A stretch of 64,000 bases of DNA from Leptodactylus fallax (Eukaryota; Chordata; Amphibia; Anura; Leptodactylidae): assembly GCA_947044405.1 (NCBI GenBank), contig CAMRHE010000650.1, forward strand, positions 558,001 through 622,000, in the 5' to 3' direction. The notes beneath the pieces are model-generated. The model worked only from the letters and a program-made list of their open reading frames with translations, was not told where the DNA came from and did not search any database. Of the stretch, positions 11,233 through 21,843 are shown piece by piece (within the stretch, counting starts at the first letter, position 1; the number at the start of each line of letters is the position of its first letter). Position numbers and translations under genes: made by a program.

Positions 11233-11790
11233 CAAAGTGAAAATTAAAGTTTTTAAAGAAATATCCAATTTCAGTGCCTAATACGTTGCGGCCACTTTGT
11301 GGCATCAGAGACATGAACTCCTAAAACTATTAATTGGGCTATCCCGGGGACCAAAAAATTAAATATGTGGGTATAAACTGTTGCTTGGGCACACAGCAGG
11401 GCTCAGAAAAGAAGGAGCACTGTGTTTTTTTTAGCTTTTGGAGTACTTTTTGGTCACCATGTTATTTTTTGCAGAGCCCTGGAGGTGCCAGTAAATTGGA
11501 ATTCCCCAAGAAGTAATCCCCATTTTGTAGGGGCAATTTTAGGGTCTCTGCAAATGTGACACGGCGTCCAAAAAAACAACAATCTAAATATGTGCTCCAA
11601 AATCACGTAGCGCTCCTTCACATTTGCGCCCTGCTGTGTGCCCAAATGACAGTTTATGCCCATATGTATGACACTGGTGTGCCCAGGATAACGTACTTAA
11701 TGCCATATGTGGGTATAAACTGCTGTTTGGGAACAGCTGGGCACAGAAGTGAAGGAGCGCTATTTTGGTTTTGATCCTGACAAAGTCTCC
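11233..11790. repeat. Continuation of the anuran repeat array
   Basis: Diverged versions of the same motifs ('atatgtgggtataaactg' near 11363 and 11706, 'gaaggagc' blocks, 'tttgcagagccc'). The segment between 11530 and 11680 carries several motifs in reverse orientation, so part of the array is inverted. No gene. Confidence 0.6.
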
Positions 11791-12183
11791 ACTTAAGTCT
11801 GTTTTTTTTGTTTTGTTTTTTTTTTAAACTAAAAAAAACTACAGATAAACGAGATTATGGAAATTTGTTTACCGAAATTTGTTTCCTGTAGTTCAAAGGC
11901 AACACCTTGTTGTTTATCTAGACACCTATTAGACATATAATAACAACCAATTAGTTACTTAATTAATGGCAGATTGACTCCTTATAAAGACACTCTGGAG
12001 ACAGATAACACTTGTGTATTTTGCAACAATACATTTTTATTGGGGGAGGGATGAAGATTTGTGGAACCTTTGGACTACAGGAAAAATAAATTTGTAAGCA
12101 AATTTACAGATTCCTGTACATTCTTCAGGCAGCATGACGGAGATTTGAGAAGTAATAGAAGAATTTCAGTGTAGGGAATTTCT
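11791..12183. other. Probable DIRS 3' region
   Basis: A T run, then an inverted pair 'aaactacag' / 'ctgtagtt' around 11837-11893, then A/T-rich DNA leading into the recombinase remnant. The inverted pair may be the terminal or internal complementary region of a DIRS element; this is inference from position. Confidence 0.3.
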
Positions 12184-12840
12184 TTATACAGCATTAGATA
12201 TGAACTGCTTGCCAGAGGCTGAGCGTACAGCAGTAGAGACATCCAGGCAATATTTAATAAACATATACGGAGTAGACAAAATTGCGAATTTGTATGTATG
12301 GTCAAATGGGACTTGAGCAAGCTCCACCCAGGAGACGGAGACAGATCTCATGGAATGGGCTCTCAATTCAAGTGGAGATTTTAGACATTCTAGTTGGTAA
12401 TATTGAGATATTATACTTCTGATCCACCTTGCCAATGTGGTTTTAGAGGCTTTCTTGCCTGTATTAGGGCCTTGAAATTGATTAAACAAGATTTCATATT
12501 GTCTGAATGCTAACACTGATCTTCTGACATCTAATAAATTAATTCTGCTATCAACTTCTAAATGTTCTGATGAGTTCAGTAATGAAAGAAAACTTTCCTG
12601 TTCAAGAGCAAACTTAGAAGGAATTTTAGGAAGGAAACCTGGCATGCGTATAAGGCATTCTGATAGATTAAGGAAGTATGGTTCTTTGATGGTTACTGTT
12701 TGAATTTCATTGACTATTCGTGCAGAAGCTATTGCCGCAAGAAAGTATTTTACAAGAGAGCATCTGTAAAGGTACTGTATATCCTGCAAAGAATCAAATG
12801 GAGGATTCACTTGAAGCTTGAGTATTACACTGCTTTCCAA
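12184..12840 (-). pseudogene. DIRS tyrosine recombinase, C-terminal 218 codons
   Basis: An open minus-strand frame that aligns by eye to DIRS recombinases: PPFDSLQDIQYL, the first catalytic arginine in AAIASARIVNEIQ, the block LLDVRRSVLAFRQYE, then KASKTTLARWIRSI, the H-x-x-R pair in AHSMRSVSVSWVELA, and a candidate tyrosine in IKYCLDV. It is the second, independent DIRS copy in the window. The N-terminal part of the enzyme and the rest of the element are absent; a hAT MITE lies just upstream of its truncated end. The enzyme would rejoin DIRS cDNA circles to the genome if complete. Confidence 0.82.
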
Positions 12841-12864
12841 ATATTTAATAATAATAGTAATTAT

Positions 12865-13286
12865 TAGAGATGAGCGAATTTCTCAAAAGTTCGATTCGGC
12901 AGTTCGATTTGAAGTTCCAAAAAAAATTTGCTGCGATCCGAATTACTTTGCGGCGAATAAACAGCTATTTCCGGGCTACAGAGAGCCGGGGTGGGCGGGT
13001 GGGCGGCAAAATGCCGGAAGCCCTTGGATGCCGCGGTCATGTTTCTCTCTCTTTCTCTCTTCAGCATGGACAACTTTTATTCATGTGGAAGGATCTGCTA
13101 ACAAGCAAAGACACGCCTACCCAATCACATCACTAGAGAATATCTTATGACCGTCTGATGTCACAAAGGTCCTTACTAAATATTCATTAACATGAAGCAT
13201 CAGGAAATCCGGAATCGTGGGGAATCGAAGATTTCCTGAAATTTGGATCGAATTCCACTTCTGCAGAATCGAATTGCTCATCTCTA
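12865..13286. mobile_element. hAT-type MITE (TAGAGATGAGC ends)
   Basis: 422 bp with inverted ends TAGAGATGAGCGAAtt / aattGCTCATCTCTA. The direct repeat 'atagtaat' lies at 12854-12861 and 13287-13294; on the left three extra bases separate it from the element. The better-preserved relative at 61602-62099 has an exact 8-bp duplication. No coding capacity for transposase. Confidence 0.75.
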
Positions 13287-15309
13287 ATAGTAATAGCGGC
13301 AGAAATATGTAGAGGATCCTACTTTCATCAAAAGACATGGAATACAGTAACTGCTTCACAAGACTGTGAGTGTGCCTCTCTAGAAGCTGTATTCCAGGAC
13401 CCATTTGGCATAAAGGTATTTGGGCCCCTGGGACTTCATTGTGTTCAGCCCCCAGGTCACAACACTGGAAGAGATAAAGTATATTACTTATTTGGAATGG
13501 AGTAAAGGCACTCCATCACCATCATAGTCTGGGCATCCCTCATCCCAAGACAGGGTGTAGCCAACAAGCTGTAGACTACTACTACTACTATCTGGAAGCT
13601 GCAAAAGTTCACTGTTCTGAGTTCTACGAGTAAAGTTCACTTTGCACTCTGCACCACTGCCTCCTGAGTCATTCCTGCACTAGCCATCAGGGCCCTTCTG
13701 AACACCACCACGCAGCTCAGGGTTAGAGAGGACCCATCTCCAAATGGGGGAGCAGCTACCACCACCATCAGGTATCATGTAGGCTCCTCTCAACAGTGTC
13801 CAGCCTGGGAGGTGGGATAGAGGAGTTTGGTTGAGTGTACTTGGCCTACCCTGAAACATCACAACCATCACTACTACCATTCTCCGGCAAGTGGCAATGC
13901 CACTTTTGCAGAGCCCCTGAATTGCTAGTAAAGTGGAATCCACAAACACTATTTTGGAAACTACACCTCTCATGAGGTGCCAGTGTCGTAGAAGATATCA
14001 TGGTTCTTAGAAAGCCACCAGCCAGGATCCATTTACATCCAGGGATCTGGGCTCCTGGGAATTTGGTTAACTCAGCCCCCATACCTAACAGTGGGAGAGG
14101 CAGAGTCTTATAAATCTTAGTCCCTGTTGGTCATGTTTGACCACAGCATCTAAGAGGTTAAAACCTGAGATTGGAGCTCAGCTTCTACAGGGTCTGCTGG
14201 AGAAGGGTGTTAGCTGTAAGTAATAATACCTGTGTTTAGATGTTAAGACAGACAACAGTGCAGTACTATTATGGCGCACTTCATTAATGGGTTAAGTAAC
14301 TATTTGCTTGTTATTATCTGTCCAGAAGGGGTCAAGATATACTTAACTTTGTCAAGCTGCCTGAAGAATGTACATAAAAAGATATTTCACAGTGCTAAAT
14401 GTACAACAGATGTCAAAATATTACATACATAATAGGATGCAGAAATCTAATTATACAAAATGATGTGAATTTCAAAAATGTTATGGCATCCTGTAGACGA
14501 TAGCTGAATTACTAGTGATTTCCATTGTGAAAGGGATCGCCTGCTGTATCTATCTCGTGACCATAGCCATATGGGCCAAAAACAAACGAAACAGAAAAAA
14601 TCTTGTATGATAAGGCAAGAGTTCATCATCCAATAAACCTGAAAGACCTAAGGACAGTGGGAATGAATAGTGGCCTGTATCATACATATTGCCAAGAGGT
14701 TTAAGACCTCACCCCCAAAGAAGTATATTTCCAGAATAAGTGCCAAAAGTTTGCCTGGTCATTTGAGCAGCAATGACATTTAGAATAAGATAATATTCTA
14801 CTACACAGCTAGATAGGTCTGCACCAGCTGATATAAGGTCTGATGTCCCACAATGGGTGGCCATTTAGGCCATAGTGGTTAGCTCTGTTCCTAATGACTT
14901 CTATACTTTCTATTGGCTTCCTGCCTGACAGAATGCACCCATCTTATGCCCAACATTGTTTCATACTCTGGCCTTTTATAGGATAGGTTGAGAGCCTATT
15001 ATTCTTTGCAATTGCCTCATACACCAGCAGCTCTGATTTTGAGAAATTTGAGCTTCCCTCTGGGGATTTGTCCTTAAGCATGATTGATGGATGAATAAAG
15101 GCCTGTACTGTATATGATAGGCAATAAGGATAGGATTAAGTCTGCTGACCACTTTAGATTGATGCACCCGCTCCCTTATTGAAGCTCTTCCACCTTCAGC
15201 AAATAACTCATTTCATTCGCAGTCTCAGGACAGAAGGGTTGTGACCTTACTGAGTCAACCACTTTGAACATAATAACAAACTGAAATAAACCTACATACC
15301 ACGATGAGA
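13287..15309. other. Spacer before the V cluster, no gene recognised
   Basis: Mixed low-copy-looking DNA. It holds a fragment of the 390-bp array motif at about 13890-13980 ('ttttgcagagcccctgaatt' ... 'ggaaactacacc') and short triplet runs near 13577. I find no convincing open frame, V segment or RNA gene. Confidence 0.5.
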
Positions 15310-15399
15310 TGCACCCCGCACCATCGGGGCACGGGAAATGCAGTTTTCGCTGTGATCTTCTTTCTGTAAGGCTTGACTCATCTCCCTGTCTTTTCATCC

Positions 15400-15465
15400 A
15401 CCTGATGAACCCCTATCTACCATCAATATACAGTATATAGGGGGAAAACACGTAGAGGAATAGTT
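15400..15465 (+). ncRNA. PLE 3' tail with hammerhead-ribozyme-like motif (unit 1)
   Basis: Reads CTGATGA, then ACCCCTAT, a loop, ATAGGGGG, then GAAAAC ACG. This is the hammerhead order (CUGANGA core, stem II, GAAA). Known vertebrate PLEs carry such motifs in their terminal repeats. Stem I is poor here and the GAAA block has an extra A. The same tail recurs at about 20828, 27711 and 35755 at the head of each later unit. Confidence 0.5.
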
Positions 15466-15852
15466 TCAGTTTAAGGGGACATTTATTAGTTCCTTTATGC
15501 GGCTTCACATTGGTAATACAGGATGAAAGTTCATGCTTTATTAGATCATGCTAATGTGGAGCTGCTGTTTAGATGTAGTTCGGCCTGAATTGCATTAACT
15601 ACTGTTAAGAAGCCACAAGTCACGACACATTTGTTGACAGTTCTACCTAACTTTATTATTATTTCTGACATGTCTGTAAGCATTTTAATATTATTTTTGG
15701 ATATTTATTAAAGGTTATGTTTTAACCAGTCCTTCTCACCTCTCCTGTGATTCTAAGTTTAAATAAATGTGGAGGAGTTCCTCAGTGAAATAAAAACAGC
15801 TTATGACCGATAGATGGTGTCATATAACTGGGTTTCATCATTTACAGATTTC

Positions 15853-15860
15853 ATATAAAT
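15853..15860 (+). promoter_or_regulatory. TATA-like element of V1 promoter
   Basis: TATAAAT about 100 bp before the V1a start codon, within 'atttcatataaatgagg', which is conserved in all four family-1 copies. No consensus octamer ATGCAAAT is present; the adjoining ATTTCATA is only a partial match to the reverse octamer. Confidence 0.35.
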
Positions 15861-15959
15861 GAGGAAACATCTAGAGAAGGTGCGGTGTGGCTGATGTCTG
15901 TCTCTACAGTAATACCTCATGTTCTGCTAGTCACATACTGGATTGTTATTAGATACATC

Positions 15960-16384
15960 ATGTTTCTGAGAGTTGCTTTTCTTCTGCATGGGTAAGACTT
16001 ATAGAGTAACAAATCCTAAATTCTCACACCACCACTTGTAACTCACTATTATATCCCTTCATTTCTGCCTTCAGGAGTCTCTTGTAATGTATTATTAAGT
16101 CAACACAGTTCTAAAAGTCAAGCCTATGGAGAACCTGTTTTCATATCATGTGAAGCTTCTGGGTATGAGTTTACCAGATACTGGCTATCCTGGCTAAAAC
16201 ATGTTCAAGGAAAAGAACCTGTATATATAGGACATATTGACCCATCTGATGGCTACACCGGAATGACAGATTCATTTAGGGTTAGATTTGAATTAAAAAC
16301 AGATAATGCAAAAAACATGGGATACATGGAGATAAAGAAAGTTCAGTATGGAGATGCTGCGGTGTATTACTGTGCTCGATGGAG
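15960..16384 (+). pseudogene. IGHV: Family-1 heavy-chain-type V segment V1a (leader frameshift, RSS broken)
   Basis: Leader exon 15960-15991 (donor gtaag), intron, V exon 16075-16384. The V exon itself is open: first cysteine in ISCEASGYEFT, tryptophan in WLSWLKHVQ, second cysteine in DAAVYYCARW. The leader exon is 32 nt, whereas V1b, V1c and V1d have 40 nt. The 8-nt deletion changes the splice phase, so the joined frame meets a TAA a few codons into the V exon. In addition, the RSS spacer carries an insertion (see 16411-16553). Either lesion alone should prevent a usable product. The P-to-Q change in WLKHVQGKEP is private to this copy. Confidence 0.85.
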
Positions 16385-16578
16385 CACAGTGTTCCTGTTA
16401 CTAGTATAGATCCAATAGAGGGCGCATGAGCTCCCCAGCTCCTTTCCCATAATGCCTTGTGATATGTAGATGCTAAGTAGAGGGCGAAAGGCAATTAAAA
16501 TCTCTACACACCTTCACTGGTGCTCTCCTCAATGTGAGAGATTCTTGTCCCTAACTAGTATAGAGTCAGACAAAAACA
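16385..16578 (+). other. Interrupted recombination signal of V1a
   Basis: Heptamer CACAGTG at 16385-16391 and nonamer ACAAAAACA at 16570-16578. The spacer is 178 bp, against 24 bp in V1b, V1c and V1d. Removing the 154-bp insertion plus target duplication restores exactly 24 bp. Confidence 0.88.
16411..16553. mobile_element. 143-bp insertion of unknown family in the V1a RSS spacer
   Basis: Flanked by an 11-bp direct repeat 'actagtataga' at 16400-16410 and 16554-16564. The body is not obviously tRNA-like and has no clear inverted ends; it contains two 'tagagggcg' motifs. The repeat length suggests a retrotransposed short element, but the family is unidentified. Confidence 0.75.
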
Positions 16579-16900
16579 CAGTCTGAGGGCAACATCAATC
16601 ATATGGTTATAAAAAAAGCGAGGACAAAATATGATTTACAAGCTAAAGTAAAAAAAATCTTCCAAATTCTTATACACAGATACACATACAGTATATGACT
16701 CATTTTCTTTGCAAATCTAATGTGTTATTACAAGTGAAGTGCTGGTAGTAGTAGATTGTGAGCCTTACTAGGCACAGTGGGTGATGATGTTTGTAAAGGT
16801 GCTGCAGAATGCATTTGCTGTAAAAAAAAAAACAAGAGAAATAAAGTAGGTTAGACTATTGTTTTAAATCTGTGGTTCTCTGGCTGATGGCTACTTCTGT

Positions 16901-17150
16901 AGGGCAGCACGGTGGCTCAGTTGTTAGCACTACAGCCTTGTAGTGCTTGAGTCCTAGGTTCAAATCTGACCAAAGATGACATTTGCAAGGAGTTTGTATG
17001 TTCTCCCAGTGTTTGCATGGGTTTCTTCCTGCACTCCAAAAACATACTGATAGGGAATCTAGATTGTGAGTCATATATGGTACAGTGACTCCCACAATGC
17101 AAAGCACTGAGGAATATGAAGGCACTATATAAAATAAAGTAATAAAAAAT
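16901..17150 (+). mobile_element. tRNA-derived SINE
   Basis: Head 'gcacggtggctcagttgtta' carries a Pol III A-box-like motif and 'ggttcaaatct' a B box. The body contains 'ttctcccagtgtttgcatgg', the conserved core found in several fish and amphibian SINEs, and ends in an A/T-rich tail 'ggcactatataaaataaa'. The insertion is absent at the homologous site in units 2 and 3 but present, internally deleted, in unit 4 (37067-37185). Confidence 0.75.
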
Positions 17151-17299
17151 AGTTGTCCAAGAGTATCCTGAAATAAGACTGTAAGGTTGGATTCACATGT
17201 GGCTGATAAGTTGCAGAATTTTCATTTAAATGGGGATTGCATGTGCTACAGAAACAATTCCATTCAGATGTATGAATGGGATTCATACTGGGATAAACA

Positions 17300-18433
17300 G
17301 ACTGAGTCACAGTCACCAGTGGGGTGCCACAGGGGTCAGTATTGGGCCCTCTCCTGTTTAATATCTTTATTAATGACCTGGTAGATGGTTTGCAAAGCAG
17401 GGTGTCCATATTTGCAGATAATATTAAACTTTGTAAGGTAATCAAAAATGAGGAGGATAATAGAATATTACAAGGGGATCTAAGGAAGCTGGAAGCATGG
17501 GCCGAGACTTGGCAAATGAAGTTTAATATTGACAAATGAAAGGTTATGCATTTTGGTTGACGAAATAAAATGTATGATTATGTACTTAATAGTAAATTAC
17601 TGGGTAAGGCTGCCACTGAAAAAGACTTGGGGATTGTGGTGGACAATAAGCTTACCTTTAGTGACTAGTGCCAGGCAGCGGCTGCCAAGGCAAATAAAAT
17701 TATGGGATGCATAAAAAGAGGTCTAGATTCTTATGACAAGAACATAGTTATGCCTCTATACAAATCACTGGTACAGCCACACTTAGACTATTGTGCACAA
17801 TTTTGGGCCCCAGTGTACAAGAAAGACATAATCAAACTAGAAAGAGTGCAAAGAAGGGCAACCAAAATTATTAGGGGAATGGGTAGATTGGAGTACAACG
17901 ATAGATTAACAAATTTGGGATTTATTCAGTTTAGAGAAAAGACGTCTATGGAGAGATCTAATAACAATGTACAAATACATGAAGGGACAGCACAAAGAAC
18001 TTTCTAATGATCTTTTTACCCCTAGGCCAGTGACATTGACAAGGGGACATCCTCTACGACTGGAGGAGAGAAAGTTTCACCAGCAACATAGAAGAGGATT
18101 CTTTATAGTAAGAACAGCGAGGCTATGGAACTCTCTACCCCAGGAAGTGGTAATGGTGGAGTCATTGAACAAATTCAAAGAGGGCCTGGATGCCTTTCTC
18201 GAACAGAACAACATTACGGGTTATGGGTTCTAGATTTTAAGGGCGCGTTGATCCAGGGTTTTATACTGATTGCCAAATTGGAGTTGGGAAGGAATTTTTT
18301 TCCCATGAAATGGGGCAATTGGCATAAGCCTCATGGGGTTTTTTGCCTTCCTCTGGATCAACACTGTAGGGGACTGTAGGGTTATAGGTTGGACTTGATG
18401 GACTGGTGTCTTCATCCAACCTCATCTACTATG
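17300..18433 (+). mobile_element. CR1/L2-type LINE, 5'-truncated
   Basis: RT of a Jockey-superfamily LINE: PQGSVLGPLLFNIFIND then FADNIKLC in the catalytic box position (FADD expected, N replaces the second D). Downstream the RT thumb and C-terminus follow across several frameshifts (SLVQPHLDYCAQFW, LERVQRRATKIIRG, LWNSLPQEVV). The 3' end is the typical 'ggttggacttgatggac' tail ending 'actatgta'. A short direct repeat 'taaaca' flanks it (17294-17299, 18434-18439). It is only in unit 1, so it inserted after duplication. The missing catalytic aspartate and frame breaks make it dead. Confidence 0.82.
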
Positions 18434-19024
18434 TAAACAAAACAACTGTTCTGCAGAATCTCTATCAAGGAAATTCTCCAAATTCTTCTGCAAGCCTCTG
18501 TGGTAAAAAAAACCCCAAAACTCACACACAAATTGGGTGTGTTTGCCACGAATTACCTGTAGGTTTCTCTGTGGATCTGCTGCAGCTTTCAACCTTTGCA
18601 ATACAGGTTTTATTCGCAGCATGTGGGTGAGATTTGTAGAAATCTCTTCTACAATGACGCTAGTGCACATTGCAGTGGGTTAGCCACCAGTGACTTTGCC
18701 TATGATAATCCACCAAAATCACTATCTGATCAGCCTAAGAGCTCTGCCTCATTGTCATCAGGTTGAGGTTTCTGATATGCTCGGTACTTTATATTATACA
18801 TTTAAAAATATAGCAAAACAATTTATAGCAAAGACAAAATATTTGCTAACAAGTTAAAGGGTTTTCAGGTTCAATATTAAAAAAACCTTCATGGGACAAC
18901 CCCTCTTTAGAAGGCAGCCACCTTGGTGACAGTAAATTACTACTCAGCATTCATGACTGTCCATGAATAATCTTTTTTATTGCTTCCTATACATTGTAGA
19001 TTTATTTTAGATAGGTACAGAAGA

Positions 19025-19032
19025 TGCAGGTT
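19025..19032 (+). promoter_or_regulatory. Octamer-like element of V2a promoter
   Basis: ATGCAGGT, 6 of 8 matches to the Ig octamer ATGCAAAT, 82 bp before the leader start, the usual distance for Ig V promoters. It is conserved in V2b and V2c. A TATA-like 'acatatatgtat' follows at about 19073. Confidence 0.4.
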
Positions 19033-19113
19033 CTGGTCATGTGACCCTGTACAGTTACGACCTCTAGAAGTTACATATATGTATGGGGGAAATATTGTGT
19101 GGTAACAGAAGAG

Positions 19114-19544
19114 ATGAAGCTCATTCTCAGTAGCTTTCTTCTGCTCCTTTACTTGGGTAAGAGAACATCTGATGTGAGATATGATAACTATGTCACTAGC
19201 ACAGTTATTACATCCCTATTTCTATTTATTTTCAGGAGTCAGAGCTGAGGTTCAGCTTCTTCAGTCACAATCACTATCTGTACAATATGGGGAACAAGTC
19301 CAGATATCATGTACTGCTTCTGGATATGACTTTACTAGCTATTTGCTTGCTTGGCTCAAGCAAGTTCCAAGAAATCAACCTGAGTACATGGGTTACATAA
19401 ATCCTAATACTGGAAATACATTTTTCACAGATCAATTTAAACAAAGATTTAGTATAAAGACAGTTAATAGTAAGAACATGGCTTACCTGAATATTAGTGA
19501 TATTCATATGGAAGATGCTGCTGTGTATTACTGTGCTCGAGATC
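19114..19544 (+). CDS. IGHV: Family-2 heavy-chain-type V segment V2a
   Basis: Germline V segment that, once joined by RAG to downstream gene segments, would form most of an antigen-receptor variable domain. Leader exon 19114-19156 (MKLILSSFLLLLYL, donor gtaag), 79-bp intron, V exon 19236-19544. Splice phase is 1 and the joined frame is open. V-exon residues: Cys26 (QISCTAS), Trp40 (LAWLKQ), Cys100 (DAAVYYCAR). The mature chain starts about EVQLLQSQ, strongly VH-like. Framework 3 has a germline N-glycosylation site (Asn86, NIS). The RSS follows directly. It appears functional apart from a weak nonamer. Alternative: a VH-delta segment of a T-cell receptor locus. Confidence 0.88.
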
Positions 19545-19583
19545 CACAGTGACATGTTACTATCAGCTCATACACTAATATCC
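19545..19583 (+). other. Recombination signal of V2a (weak nonamer)
   Basis: Perfect heptamer CACAGTG at 19545-19551. At a spacer of 22-23 bp the best nonamer candidates are ACTAATATC (6 of 9) or CTAATATCC (5 of 9); the A-rich core is broken. Confidence 0.7.
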
Positions 19584-20164
19584 TGTACACATTGCATTAA
19601 TATCATTGCCACAAACCTCGGTGCAGACTGTGATAGGGCATAATATACAATACATTACAGATGTCTGCAGCTGCCAACCTTTACATAAGGCTTACTGACA
19701 GTTATCAGGGACAGTCATGAGATTTGATCCTAACAATTTCCTTAGGTAAAATTTATGACTGAGTATAACTTACAGGTACATGAAATGCAATGTTTTCTAT
19801 TCAGTTTTTGCTTTGCAATAGAATGTTTATTAACAAAGAGTATGTGACAGAGGGATCATAGCCAACTTCGATTAAAAAAACAGAGAAGTTTTAAACATCT
19901 TACGATCCTATAGGGGTATCCTGAACCTTGATACTAACCTGGCTGATCTAATCAAGGACTATCCCTGTGTATCTTTAAGGAGGGGATGTTGTTTAAAGGA
20001 CCACCTAGAACATAACCATTTAGTATGCCAACATCATGATCCTTTACGTGTCAGGACATTCCACACTCAACGTGACCGCTGATTTCAAATCACCAGCCTC
20101 AGCTGTCCCCATGGCAAACCTTGACGTTGCCTAAGAGGCCAGAAGACCACTGAGCCTAGGAGAG

Positions 20165-20570
20165 GTGAATACGTGGTATGTGGCTCCAGAGAAGGGACAT
20201 CCGTGGCACATATAAATGTGGCAGATTTACCAGTACATCTACAGGTCGTACTTTCAAAAACAGGGACTTCAACAACTGTCTTACTGCCAGTATTGTGCAT
20301 CTCGCCACATGCCCCTGCCCTCATAATTACATATGGAAAACGAAGAGGGAATTTAGGCATCGTGTCCTTGATCATATTGGTAACATCTCACGATATGAGG
20401 ACAGACTCCTTGGAAAACACATGTGAAATGCACAATGGAGACCCCTTGGGACTAATGTTTTAGGGGATTGAGAAAATCTGTCCCTCTGTCTGGTGTGGAA
20501 ATTGGGACCACAGAATACTCCAGAAAGAGGCACAATGGAGGCTGGACTACACAGCAATAATGTATTAGCT
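20165..20570 (+). pseudogene. PLE GIY-YIG endonuclease relic (unit 1)
   Basis: Plus-strand remnant of the endonuclease at the C-terminus of a Penelope-like retroelement. The domain would nick target DNA. Visible: a cysteine-rich entry (TYKCGRF), INC/NNC, then a degenerate GIY-YIG core (SIVHLATCPCPHNYIWKTKR, where YVGKTKR is usual) and EFRHRVLDHIGNI. The downstream part continues after a stop with the GDPLGLMF region. The same relic is at 27050-27460 and 34945-35330, always at the end of a V unit. It is decayed and shared by descent through duplication. Confidence 0.75.
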
Positions 20571-21372
20571 CCCTGGCCGGCGTTTTCTCCTACCAGAAGT
20601 GCAAGGGGAGCATTCTGCTAGTCCTTCCCATTGACAATTGGAAGCATGCCACATGGGAGGGAGTGTGGGCTGGGGTTGTGGTTTATGACGTAAAAGCACG
20701 CCGAATGTAGCAGCTGGCGGCATTATCTCTAGTACCAGCTCCCACCATCGGGGCACTGAGAAATGCAGTTTTCATTGCAATCTTCTTTCTGTAAGGCTTG
20801 ACTCATCTCACTTTCTTTTTATCCTGCTGATGAACCCCTATCTACCATCAATATACAATAGAAAACGCGTAGAGAAATAGTTTCAGTTTAAGGGGACATT
20901 TATTAGTTCCTTTATGAGGCTTCACATTGGTAATACAGGATGAAAGTTCATGCTTTATTAGATCATGCTAATGTGGAGCTGCTGTTTAGATGTAGTTCGG
21001 CCTGAATTGCATTAACTACTGTTAGAAAGCCACAAGTCATGTCACATTTGTTGACAGTTCTACCTAACTTTATTATTATTTCTGACATGTCTGTAAGCAT
21101 TTTAATATTATTTTTGGATATTTATTAAAGGTTATGTTTTAACCAGTCCTTCTCACCTCTCCTGTGATTCTAAGTTTAAATAAATGTGGAGGAGTTCCTG
21201 AGTGAATTAAAAACAGCTTATGACCGATAGATGGTGTCATATAACTGGGTTTCATCATTTACAGATTTCATATAAATGAGGAAACATCTAGAGGAGGTGC
21301 GGTGTGGCTGATGTCTCTACAGTAATACCTCATGTTCTGCTAGTCACATACTGGATTGTTATTAGATACATC

Positions 21373-21803
21373 ATGTTTCTGAGAGTTGCTTTTCTTCTAT
21401 TCTTCTGCGTGGGTAAGACTTAGAGTAACAAATCCTAAATTCTCACACCATCACTTGTAACTCACTATTATATCCCTTCATTTCTGCCTTCAGGAGTCAC
21501 TTGTAATGTATTATTAAGTCAACGCAGTTCTAAAAGTCAAGCATATGGAGAACCTGTTGTCATATCATGTGAAGCTTCTGGGTATGAGTTTACCAGATAC
21601 TGGCTATCCTGGCTAAAACATGTTCCAGGAAAAGAACCTGTATATATAGGACATATTGACCCATCTGATGGCTACACCGGAATGACAGATTCATTTAGGG
21701 TTAGATTTGAATTAAAAACAGATAATGGAAAACACATGGGATACATGGAGATAAAGAAAGTTCAGTATGGAGATGCTGCGGTGTATTACTGTGCTCGATG
21801 GAG
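21373..21803 (+). CDS. IGHV: Family-1 heavy-chain-type V segment V1b
   Basis: Leader exon 21373-21412 (MFLRVAFLLFFCV, donor gtaag), intron, V exon 21494-21803, phase-1 splice, open frame. V-exon residues: Cys26 (VISCEASGYEFT), Trp40 (WLSWLKHVPGKEP), Cys100 (DAAVYYCARW). FR2 differs from the common WVRQAPGKGLEW. An extra cysteine (VTC) lies at the predicted signal cleavage site. It is followed by a full RSS. Sister of V1c by leader and unit markers. Looks functional in germline form; the receptor class is not provable from this window. Confidence 0.88.
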
Positions 21804-21843
21804 CACAGTGTTCCTGTTACTAGTATAGAGTCAGACAAAAAAT
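21804..21843 (+). other. Recombination signal of V1b
   Basis: Heptamer CACAGTG 21804-21810, 24-bp spacer, nonamer ACAAAAAAT 21835-21843 (7 of 9 to ACAAAAACC). Typical 23-class RSS. Confidence 0.82.

Larger units (their letters stand above)
15310..20744 (+). repeat. V duplication unit 1
   Basis: First copy of the locus repeat. It begins at the shared 'caccatcggggca' block and contains a PLE 3' tail, V1a, a SINE, a LINE insertion, V2a and a PLE endonuclease relic. It shares the V1 leader variant 'ctgcatgg', the intronic 'cttatagagtaac' and the SINE at the same site with unit 4, which marks these two as sister copies. Confidence 0.8.

Noticed and set aside
16901..17000. Possible tRNA gene (A and B boxes)
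   Set aside because: The head does not fold as a tRNA with an anticodon arm, and it is fused to a conserved SINE body and an A/T tail.
19181..19552. 123-codon open frame starting upstream of V2a
   Set aside because: It reads through the leader intron; the real leader exon is 19114-19156 spliced to 19236. The same applies to 23045 and 37805.
20085..20375. Minus-strand 96-codon frame, repeated at 26980 and 34964
   Set aside because: Antisense of the PLE endonuclease relic; kept open only because the units are recent duplicates.
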